DNA from: CADCVT01 sp036389485
GTDB lineage: Bacteria; Actinomycetota; Thermoleophilia; Solirubrobacterales; Solirubrobacteraceae
DNA: 64,000 bases
Assembly: GCA_036389485.1 (NCBI GenBank)
Contig: DASVPR010000039.1
Location: forward strand, 108,921 to 172,920
Direction of reading: 5' to 3'
A program made the position numbers and the translations under genes. Shown here piece by piece: positions 15,483 through 22,274 of the stretch. The stretch's first letter is position 1. Each line of letters begins with the position of its first letter. The notes under the pieces were generated by a model that had not been told where the DNA came from, did not search any database, and saw only the letters and a list, made by a program, of their open reading frames with translations.

Positions 15483-16811
15483 ATGTCTGCCGTGATGGAG
15501 GACTGGGGTCAGCTGATCGAGTTCACGCCGGACCGCGTCCTCCAGCCCACGAGCATCGACGAGCTGAAGCAGATGCTCGAGGAGGCCCATGCCGAGGGCC
15601 GCCGCCTGCGGGTCCCGGGCAGCCTCCACTCGTGCTCGAAGATCGTCGTGTCGGACACGATCCTCGACGTCTCGCGCCTCCCCCACGAGCTCCAGTTCGA
15701 GGACGGCAACGCGTCGGTCACCGCGAGCGCGAACACGACGCTGCACTCGTTCCTGGCGGAGCTCGGCCGGGTGGGCAAGTCCGTCACGGCGACCGGCGGC
15801 ACCGACCGCCAGACGCTCGCCGGCCTCATCTCCACAGGCACCGCCCCCGCCAGCTCCCGGCACGCCCTCTACGAGAAGCTCGAGTGGGTCGAGCTGGTCC
15901 ACCTCGACGAGAACGGCAAGGCACAGGAGCGCAGGATCGCCCGAGGCGACCCCGACTTCCCCGCCGTCGTCTGCTCCCTGGGCGCGATTGGCGTCCTGAC
16001 CAAAGTCCACTTCAGCCTCGTCGACGAGCTGTACTTCGACGTCGTTCAGAAGATCGTCGGGCTCGACGACGTCCTCACCGACCTCGACGCGACCTCGCGG
16101 AAGTACGACTTCTGGCGCGTCAACTGGGCGCCGAAGAGCGAGAAGGCGCTGCTGTGGGCGGCGACCGCGGTCCCGAAGCAGCAGTCGAAGCCCGAAGGCG
16201 ACTACCCGCAGGACCAGTCCGAGCACATCCTCGACATGGTCTTCAAGATCCTCGACAAGCTCCACGAGACCGGGCCGCTCCTCAACCGGCCGCTGGAGCT
16301 CATCTACGACGTCCTCGTCCACACCTACAAGGACCTCGAGACCACAGGCCCGCTCCGCAACATGCTCCCGGTCGACCGCCGCGCCCCGCTGCGCGTCGCG
16401 ATGGCGGAGTGGAGCTTCAGGCCGCAGGACGTCCACGTCGTGCTCGGCGAGTGCCGGGAGTACTTCGGCGACCACGGCTGGCCGAACATCCCGACCGAGA
16501 TCGAGCTGACGCGCATCGACGGCGCGCTCATGTCCGCGTGGAACTGGGACGGCCTGGACTACATCGTCAAGTTCAACTTCATGTACCTGACCGAGGTCTG
16601 CAGGGAGCCGGGCGAGAAGGAGCAGATCTACGCGCACCTGCGCGGGCTGTGGGAGCACCTGCAGCGGGCCGGCATCCCGTTCAAGGCCCACTGGGGGAAG
16701 ATCAACTTCATCGACCCGGCGTTCGTCGAGGCGAATCACGGCATCGACGCCTTCCGCCCGCTCATCCAGCCGCTGCTCGTCAACGACTACCTGGCCGAGC
16801 GCCTCCCGTGA
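15483..16811 (+). CDS. FAD-dependent aldonolactone/alditol oxidase-like enzyme
   Basis: The 442-aa protein belongs to the VAO/PCMH flavoprotein family. The N-terminal FAD domain has the diphosphate loop RVPGSLHSCS with His49 at the place of covalent flavin attachment, and GGTDRQTLAG with ISTGTAPASS. The C-terminal substrate domain ends with the motif AHWGK typical of the aldonolactone oxidase (ALO) group such as alditol oxidase and gulonolactone oxidase. Oxidation of a sugar alcohol or lactone with oxygen or another acceptor is expected, but the substrate is unknown. It has no signal peptide. Its stop overlaps the dipeptidase start (GTGA), so both are coupled. Confidence 0.82.
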   Translation: MSAVMEDWGQLIEFTPDRVLQPTSIDELKQMLEEAHAEGRRLRVPGSLHSCSKIVVSDTILDVSRLPHELQFEDGNASVTASANTTLHSFLAELGRVGKSVTATGGTDRQTLAGLISTGTAPASSRHALYEKLEWVELVHLDENGKAQERRIARGDPDFPAVVCSLGAIGVLTKVHFSLVDELYFDVVQKIVGLDDVLTDLDATSRKYDFWRVNWAPKSEKALLWAATAVPKQQSKPEGDYPQDQSEHILDMVFKILDKLHETGPLLNRPLELIYDVLVHTYKDLETTGPLRNMLPVDRRAPLRVAMAEWSFRPQDVHVVLGECREYFGDHGWPNIPTEIELTRIDGALMSAWNWDGLDYIVKFNFMYLTEVCREPGEKEQIYAHLRGLWEHLQRAGIPFKAHWGKINFIDPAFVEANHGIDAFRPLIQPLLVNDYLAERLP

Positions 16812-17938
16812 CCGACTTCCCCGGCCTGACCGACATCCATTGCCACCCGGCGATGAACTCGTTCCTCTGGGGGCGCAAGCTCGAGCGCCACTACTGGACC
16901 GGCAAGGGCTTCGACCCGCTGGCGAGCCTGACCGACTTCAAGATGATGCGGGAAGGGGATCTCCGCGTCGTGTGGTCGGCGCTGCACGTCCCCGAGTCCG
17001 AGTACTTCCGCTGCCGGCTGATCCGGTTCGTGGCGCACTTCTTCCGCGGCGGCCGCGCGCTGCTGAAGAAGGACGCCTGGGAGTGCCTGCTGCTGCAGAT
17101 GGACCAGATGGAGCGCCAGGTCGGGGAGGCCGAGGACATCGCGCTCGCGCGCAGCAACGCCGAGCTCGACAGGATCACCGCCCCGGGCGACAAGACCGCG
17201 ATCGTCCACACCGTCGAGGGCGGGCACAGCCTCAGCGCGGGCCTCGCGCCGGACGACGTCGACACGCGCCTGCAGCGGTTGCAGCAGCTCGCGGACCGCG
17301 GGGTCGCCTCGCTGACCGTCGCGCACCTCTTCCCGAACGACCTCGCCGGCCACGCCGAGGGCATACCGGAGAAGGACAAGAGCTTCCCGACGTGCAAGCT
17401 CGACACGCACGTCGACCTCTCGCTGGGGCTGACGGAGGCCGGCAGGGCGGTGGTCGACCGGATGGTGGAGCTGAAGATGCTCCCCGACATCACCCACTGC
17501 ACCCCGAAGGCCCGCCACGAGATCTACGCGCGTGTGAACAACCGCGTCCCGATCATCGCGTCGCACATCGGGGTGCAGACGCTCAACCCGGTCCCGTACA
17601 ACCTCGACGAGTCGGACGTGCAGGCGATCGTCGCGTCCGGCGGCGTCGTGGGCGTGATCTTCATGCCGTATTGGCTGGAGCGCACGCATCCCGGCCCGGG
17701 CCTCGAGTCGATCTGGCAGACGATGAAGACCGTCCGCGACTGGGGCGGCGGAGGCTGGGGCCACGTCGCGATCGGCACCGACTTCGACGGCTTCACCGAC
17801 CCCTCCGACGACTGCAAGAGCCTCGGCGAGCTGCCGCGCATCCGCGTGAAGCTCGAGGCCGAAGGCGTCACGGGCACGGACCTCGAGGGGATCCTGGGGA
17901 CCAACGCCCGCGAGGTCCTCCGCAAAGCCTGGCGCTGA
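16808..17938 (+). CDS. Membrane-dipeptidase family (peptidase M19) metallohydrolase
   Basis: The 376-aa cytoplasmic protein has the amidohydrolase barrel of renal-dipeptidase-like enzymes, which cleave dipeptides using two metal ions. Visible metal ligands are the N-terminal TDIHCHPAMN pair, HTVEGGHS (Glu bridging), THCTPKARH, ASHIGVQ and the late Asp in IGTDFDGFTDP. The start is GTG at 16808, inside the stop of the oxidase gene. The divergent insert FFRGGRALLKKDAWECLLLQ between residues 75 and 100 suggests a substrate different from classic dipeptidases. The pairing with an ALO-type oxidase is unusual and points to a small catabolic module. Confidence 0.83.
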   Translation: MTDFPGLTDIHCHPAMNSFLWGRKLERHYWTGKGFDPLASLTDFKMMREGDLRVVWSALHVPESEYFRCRLIRFVAHFFRGGRALLKKDAWECLLLQMDQMERQVGEAEDIALARSNAELDRITAPGDKTAIVHTVEGGHSLSAGLAPDDVDTRLQRLQQLADRGVASLTVAHLFPNDLAGHAEGIPEKDKSFPTCKLDTHVDLSLGLTEAGRAVVDRMVELKMLPDITHCTPKARHEIYARVNNRVPIIASHIGVQTLNPVPYNLDESDVQAIVASGGVVGVIFMPYWLERTHPGPGLESIWQTMKTVRDWGGGGWGHVAIGTDFDGFTDPSDDCKSLGELPRIRVKLEAEGVTGTDLEGILGTNAREVLRKAWR

Positions 17939-18005
17939 AGTTCTCCGTCGGAGCGGCTTCGCGGGGGCGGAGCGTCCTGGCGCGGCCCTATCGTCAGTCG
18001 GCCCG

Positions 18006-18917
18006 ATGCCGGACTACCTGCCCTACGACGAGCGCCGCCCGAGCACGCAGTACCAGGACATGCTGCGCACGATCCGGGACACGGGCGTGCGGGTCACGAC
18101 GAAACAGGGCGTCGACGCGCTGGCCGTCGCCGGGGTGCAGATGCGGTTCCCGATGCAGCACGGCGCTCCGGTCATCACCGAGCGGTCGATCAGGGGGTTC
18201 GCGGGCAAGGCGATCGGGGAGCTGTGCGCGTTCATCAACGGGGCGCGGACGCTCGACGAGTTCCGGGCGTTCGGCTGCGACTGGTGGGACCCGTGGGCGA
18301 GCGAGTCCAAGTGCCTCTCGCGCGGACTCGAGCCCGGCGACCTCGGTCCCGGGTCCTACGGCCACGCGTTCGCGAACTTCACGACGAACCTCGATGACGA
18401 CACCGACCGAGGGTTCGACCAACTCCCCCACCTGATCCGCAAGCTGCGGGACCTCCCCGACGATCGGACCGCGCTCCTCACCCCCTGGGTCCCGAACGCC
18501 AACCACCGCGAGGCGGGCGTGAAGTCGCGCAACACGATCGCGCCCTGCCACGGCTGGATCCACGCGCTCGTCTTCAACGGGAAGCTGCACGTCATCCACA
18601 ACCAGCGCTCGGGCGACACGCCGATCGGCGTCCCGAGCAACATGGTCCAGTACGCAGCGCTCGCGCTGATGATCGAGCACCTCACGGGCTACGAGCTGGT
18701 CGAGTACGTGCACTGGATCCAGTACGCGCACATCTACGTGAACCAGCTGGATCAGGTCGACGAGATGCTGCGGCGCGAGCCGCGCCCGCTCCCGACCCTG
18801 CGCCTGAGCGAGGAGGCGCGCGCGATCACGGACATCCACGACTTCCGCGCCGACCACTTCCTCCTCACCGACTACGAGCCGCACCCGGCGATCCGCGACA
18901 TCCCGGTGCTGACGTGA
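18006..18917 (+). CDS. thyA: Thymidylate synthase (divergent ThyA)
   Basis: ThyA methylates dUMP to dTMP with methylenetetrahydrofolate. In this 303-aa protein the catalytic Cys181 sits in APCHGWIH, the phosphate-binding Arg in HNQRSGD, and Asn212 in GVPSNMVQYAAL. Asn at that place selects dUMP; dCMP hydroxymethylases have Asp there. The C-terminal YVHWIQYAHIYVNQ stretch is also typical. Other usual motifs are divergent: LGPGSYGHAFANF replaces the LGPVYG-QWR block. Its stop overlaps the DHFR start (GTGA), which supports folate-dependent function. A TATCGT box ends 11 bases before the ATG. Confidence 0.85.
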   Translation: MPDYLPYDERRPSTQYQDMLRTIRDTGVRVTTKQGVDALAVAGVQMRFPMQHGAPVITERSIRGFAGKAIGELCAFINGARTLDEFRAFGCDWWDPWASESKCLSRGLEPGDLGPGSYGHAFANFTTNLDDDTDRGFDQLPHLIRKLRDLPDDRTALLTPWVPNANHREAGVKSRNTIAPCHGWIHALVFNGKLHVIHNQRSGDTPIGVPSNMVQYAALALMIEHLTGYELVEYVHWIQYAHIYVNQLDQVDEMLRREPRPLPTLRLSEEARAITDIHDFRADHFLLTDYEPHPAIRDIPVLT

Positions 18918-19372
18918 TCGCGCTCGTCGTCGCCCACAGCCGCAACCGCGTCATCGGGCGCGACGGCGGCCTCCCGTGGCATCTGCCGACCGACCTGCAG
19001 CGTTTCAAGGAGCTGACAACCGGGGGCACGGTCGTGATGGGCCGGAAGACGTGGGAGTCGATCCCAAGACGATTTCGCCCGCTGCCCGGTCGGCGGAACA
19101 TCGTGGTGTCGCGGAACGGCTGCGACGCGCCCGAGGTGTGCCGCAGCGTCGAGGATGCCCTGACCGACGACTGCTTCGTCATCGGCGGCGGCGAGGTGTA
19201 CGCGCAGGCGCTGAAGAGGGCGACGCGCGTGTACGCCACCGAGATCGATGCGGAGGTGGAGGGGGATGCGACGTTCCCGGCCCTCGGAGCGGAGTGGCGC
19301 GAGGTGGAGCGAAGCGCGCCCGTCGAGGAGAACGGGCACGTGTACTCGTTCTGCGTCTACGAGCGTGCCTGA
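18914..19372 (+). CDS. folA: Dihydrofolate reductase
   Basis: DHFR regenerates tetrahydrofolate consumed by thymidylate synthase. The 152-aa protein shows ALVVAHSRNRVIGRDGGLPW at the N-terminus, the active-site acid Asp27 (HLPTDLQRF), the NADPH-binding VVMGRKTWESIP and CFVIGGGEVY. Length is standard. The GTG start lies within the thyA stop codon, so translation is coupled. The 3' end overlaps the next frame by 8 bp. Confidence 0.95.
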   Translation: MIALVVAHSRNRVIGRDGGLPWHLPTDLQRFKELTTGGTVVMGRKTWESIPRRFRPLPGRRNIVVSRNGCDAPEVCRSVEDALTDDCFVIGGGEVYAQALKRATRVYATEIDAEVEGDATFPALGAEWREVERSAPVEENGHVYSFCVYERA

Positions 19373-19796
19373 CGCCCTCTACCACCTCCCGGCCGCGCGC
19401 ACCGACGACCAGCGCGCCTACATGGCCGACCTCGAGGAGCGGGGCATCTGCGTCTTCTGCCCCGAGCACCAGCGGGCGGAGGTGATCGTCGACGGCGAGC
19501 ACTTCTACGTGACGCGCAACCTCTGGCCGTACCGGGGCACCAAGGAGCACTGGCTGATCGTGCCGAAGGCGCACGTCCGCGCGTTCGACGAGCTGCCCGA
19601 CGAGGCGGGCGCCGAGCTGTGGGCGATCAAGCGGCGGCTGAAGGGCGACGCCGCGGCCACCGCCACCGTCGAGCGCAGCGGCGACATGCGCTACAACGGC
19701 GGCAGCGTGGCGCACCTGCACATCCACTTCGTGACCCTGCAGACCACCCCCGAGAAGACCGTGCGGTTCCGCGTGAGCGCGTGGGGCGAGGACTGA
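19365..19796 (+). CDS. HIT-family nucleotide hydrolase/transferase
   Basis: The 143-aa protein has the histidine triad VAHLHIHF (His117, His119, His121) that binds the alpha-phosphate of nucleotides, and the upstream LWPYRGTKEHWLIVPKAH strand region of the fold. A CxxC-like ICVFCPEH near residue 29-34 may bind zinc, as in some HIT proteins. HIT enzymes cleave nucleoside phosphoramidates or dinucleoside polyphosphates or transfer NMP groups. GTG 19365 is inside the folA end and the stop overlaps the next ATG (TGATG). In this cluster a house-cleaning or salvage role for pyrimidine nucleotides is likely but unproved. Confidence 0.85.
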   Translation: MPDALYHLPAARTDDQRAYMADLEERGICVFCPEHQRAEVIVDGEHFYVTRNLWPYRGTKEHWLIVPKAHVRAFDELPDEAGAELWAIKRRLKGDAAATATVERSGDMRYNGGSVAHLHIHFVTLQTTPEKTVRFRVSAWGED

Positions 19797-20371
19797 TGGC
19801 GATCACCAGCGGGATCTTCAGCGAGGAGGTCAAGTTCGAGGAGCGGCTGAAGCCGACGCTCGGCGAGCTCGCGAAGACCGTCGACCACCTGAAGGGCATC
19901 GGGCTGAAGATCGTCCTGACGAGCGGCTCGTTCGACCTCATCCACCTCGGGCACGTCAAGTACCTCGCGAAGGCGAAGGAGCAGGGCGACGTCCTGGTCG
20001 TGGGCGTCGACTCCGACGCGAAGATCCGCCGGCGCAAGGGCGACGACCGGCCGATGGTCCCCGAGCAGGAGCGCCTGGAGATGCTCGCCCATCAGCGGCC
20101 CGTCGACCTGCTCTACCTCAAGCCCGACGACGAGGAGCGCTGGGGGCTCATCAAGGCGGTCGAGCCGGACGTCCTCGTGCTTACGACCGACCACGGCTAC
20201 TCCGAGGCCGAGCAGGCCGAGCTGGAGGAGATCGTCGGCCGGATCGAGGTCGTGCCCCGGCAGGCGACGATCACCACCAGCGAGCGGATCCGCCAGCTGC
20301 ACATGCACCTCGGCGAGCGCATCGCGGAGCTCCTGCCCGAGCTGATCCGCGACATCGTCCGGCGCGGATGA
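19796..20371 (+). CDS. Cytidylyltransferase-fold nucleotidyltransferase (RfaE2/TagD-like)
   Basis: The 191-aa protein shows the nucleotidyltransferase signature TSGSFDLIHLGH (residues 42-53) and the C-terminal TITTSERIR element of the family, which couples NTPs to phosphorylated substrates. Between them a strand GDVLVVGVDSDAKIRRRKGDDRPM corresponds to the sugar/ligand-binding loop of heptose and glycerol-phosphate cytidylyltransferases. A 40-residue N-terminal extension and a 30-residue C-terminal helix are added. No sugar-nucleotide gene is nearby; instead dTMP genes flank it, so its substrate may be another phosphate ester. It is coupled to both neighbours by overlaps. Confidence 0.8.
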   Translation: MAITSGIFSEEVKFEERLKPTLGELAKTVDHLKGIGLKIVLTSGSFDLIHLGHVKYLAKAKEQGDVLVVGVDSDAKIRRRKGDDRPMVPEQERLEMLAHQRPVDLLYLKPDDEERWGLIKAVEPDVLVLTTDHGYSEAEQAELEEIVGRIEVVPRQATITTSERIRQLHMHLGERIAELLPELIRDIVRRG

Positions 20372-21183
20372 GCGTCGTCGTCGCGTACGTCCCGGTCCTG
20401 CACGAGGGCTACCGCCGGTTCCTCGAGGCGCACGGCCGCGACCGCCGCGTGTTCCTCATCGGGCCGGAGCTGTACGTCGACTTCCGGCCGCTGGCGAAGG
20501 ACGTCCGCGCGCTCGACGCGCCGACCATGGCGCGCGCGGTCGCCGCGCTCGGGATCGCTTCCGACGTGGCCGTGCTCGACGCCACCGGCGCGGCGTCGTT
20601 GGCCGCGCAGTCGCCCCGGCTCGTGCTGCCGGACGAGGACGTCAGCCACCAGGTCGTCGAGCGCTTCTTCTCGCGCTGCGAGGTCGCCTACGACGCCGTC
20701 TTCCTGCGGTGGGACAAGACGAAGACGGTGCGGATGCTGCGGCCGGAGGCGCCGCGCGCCGGCGCGGGCGACCTCGCGTGGGCCGCGGAGCAGGCCGCGA
20801 CGACGAGCGTCGACTGGTGGCGGCAGGTCGGCGCGGCGCTGCGGCTCCCGAGCGGCGAGGTGCTCGCGGCGGCGAACGAGCACCGGCCGCACCCGATCAG
20901 CCACTACGTCGTCGGCGATCCGCGGAGCAACTTCTTCAAGGGCGTCGGCTACGACCTGTCGACCGCGATGCACGCCGAGGCGGCGCTGATCGCGCAGGCG
21001 GCTCGCCGCGGCGTGAGCGTCCAGGGCGGGGAGCTGTACGTCACCGACTTCCCGTGCCCGGCGTGCGCGAAGCTGATCGCCGCGGCCGGGATCGCGACGC
21101 TGTACTTCCGCGAGGGCTACGCCGTGCTCGATGGCCAGGACGTCCTGGAGGCCGCGGGCGTCGAGATCTTCCGCGCCGCGTGA
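20368..21183 (+). CDS. dCMP/cytidine deaminase-like protein with an extra N-terminal domain
   Basis: The C-terminal half of this 271-aa protein is a zinc-dependent deoxycytidylate deaminase domain: MHAEAALI supplies His202 and catalytic Glu204, and FPCPACAKL supplies Cys230 and Cys233. The segment FFKGVGYDLSTAMHAE resembles dCMP deaminases, which make dUMP for thymidylate synthase, encoded four genes upstream. Residues 1-125 form an unrecognised alpha/beta domain (VVVAYVPVLHEGYRRFL, then RRVFLIGPELYVDF). The ATG overlaps the preceding stop and its own stop overlaps azlC (GTGA). The likely role is dUMP supply; the N-terminal domain could add regulation or a second activity. Confidence 0.8.
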   Translation: MSVVVAYVPVLHEGYRRFLEAHGRDRRVFLIGPELYVDFRPLAKDVRALDAPTMARAVAALGIASDVAVLDATGAASLAAQSPRLVLPDEDVSHQVVERFFSRCEVAYDAVFLRWDKTKTVRMLRPEAPRAGAGDLAWAAEQAATTSVDWWRQVGAALRLPSGEVLAAANEHRPHPISHYVVGDPRSNFFKGVGYDLSTAMHAEAALIAQAARRGVSVQGGELYVTDFPCPACAKLIAAAGIATLYFREGYAVLDGQDVLEAAGVEIFRAA

Positions 21184-21830
21184 GGGACCGCTTCTGGGCG
21201 GGCTTCCGCGCCGCCATCCCCTACGCGATCGCGGGCTGGGTGCTCTCGCTGTCGTTCGGCGTGCTCGCGCGGGACGCCGGCTTCTCCACCGTCCAGGCGA
21301 TCGTGATGTCGGCGATCGTGTTCGCGGGCTCGGCGCAGTTCACCGCGCTGAGCGTGATCGCCGCGGGCGGCAGCGTCGGCGCGGCGGTCACCGGCGCGGC
21401 GCTGATGAACTCGCGCTTTTTGCCGATGGGCATCGCGCTCGCGCCGTCGCTGCCCGGCAGCGCGCCGAAGCGCGGCGCGCAGGGCCAGGCCGTCGTCGAC
21501 TCGTCGTGGGCGATGGCGCTGCAGTCCGACGGGAGGTTCGACCGCCCGTTTCTCTTCGGCGCGTCGGCGGTGCAGTACCTGACGTGGTTCACGGGCACGC
21601 TCGCCGGCGCGCTGAGCGGGGACCTGCTCGGCGATACCGACAAGCTCGGGTTCGACGCGCTGTTCCCGACGTTCTTCCTCGCGCTGCTCATCGTCGAGCT
21701 CCGCGACGCTGACGCGCGTCCCGCGGCGGCGCTCGGCGCGTTCATCGCCCTCGCCCTCGTCCCTGTCGCGCCGCCCGGCATCCCGATGCTCGCGGCAAGC
21801 GCGGCGGCCCTGGTCGGACTGCGGCGATGA
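21180..21830 (+). CDS. azlC: AzlC family branched-chain amino acid exporter subunit
   Basis: AzlC with AzlD forms a membrane permease that exports branched-chain amino acids and analogues. The 216-aa protein has the family pattern FRAAIPYAIAGWVLSLSFGV, then VMSAIVFAGSAQFTAL, and later LMNSRFLPMGIALAP. Five or six membrane helices can be placed. The GTG start at 21180 is inside the stop of the deaminase gene, and azlD overlaps its end, so it could be read from the thyA operon message although no metabolic link is evident. Confidence 0.88.
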   Translation: MRDRFWAGFRAAIPYAIAGWVLSLSFGVLARDAGFSTVQAIVMSAIVFAGSAQFTALSVIAAGGSVGAAVTGAALMNSRFLPMGIALAPSLPGSAPKRGAQGQAVVDSSWAMALQSDGRFDRPFLFGASAVQYLTWFTGTLAGALSGDLLGDTDKLGFDALFPTFFLALLIVELRDADARPAAALGAFIALALVPVAPPGIPMLAASAAALVGLRR

Positions 21831-22138
21831 GCCGGGGCGAGATCTGGCTCGTGATCGCGCTGTGCGCGGCGACGACCTTCGCCATCAAGGCCGCGGGGCC
21901 CGTCGCGCTCGGCGGCCGCGAGCTGCCGCGTTGGTTCGCGAGCATCATCAAGCTCATGGCGCCCGCGCTGCTGTCGGCGCTCGTCGCGGTAGCCGTGTTC
22001 GCGCATGACGACGAGTGGACGGTCGGGGCCGACACCGCCGGTGTCGCGGTGGCGGGCGTCCTCCTGTGGCGCGGCGCGAACGTGGTCGTGGGCGGCCTGG
22101 TCGCCGCCGGGATCACCGCGCTCCTGCGCGCGCTTTGA
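21827..22138 (+). CDS. azlD: AzlD family small membrane subunit
   Basis: The 103-aa protein has the AzlD pattern with four hydrophobic segments, beginning IWLVIALCAATTFAIKAAGP and containing LPRWFASIIKLMAPALLSAL. Its ATG overlaps the azlC stop (ATGA), as is normal for this pair of permease subunits. Two hairpins follow within 110 bp and probably end the operon. Confidence 0.85.
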   Translation: MSRGEIWLVIALCAATTFAIKAAGPVALGGRELPRWFASIIKLMAPALLSALVAVAVFAHDDEWTVGADTAGVAVAGVLLWRGANVVVGGLVAAGITALLRAL

Positions 22139-22199
22139 GGAAGTCGCGCGGCGGCTGACCGAGTGGCGCAGCGACGGATTCGAATTGCTACAAACCCGC

Positions 22200-22247
22200 C
22201 TGAGCCGACGCCGGCTCGGATAGGAGGACCGCGCGGGGGGCGCGGTC
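22200..22247 (+). terminator. Two tandem hairpins closing the thyA-azlD operon
   Basis: GAGCCG-ACGC-CGGCTC (22202-22217, extendable by two pairs) and GACCGCG-N7-CGCGGTC (22227-22247) are two perfect GC-rich stems between azlD and the Big-repeat gene. No T-run is present. They are best read as a terminator region, but the second one lies 28 bp before the next ATG and could also be part of its leader. Confidence 0.45.
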
Positions 22248-22274
22248 AGGGCCGGCGCGGCGCGGGGGGCAAAG

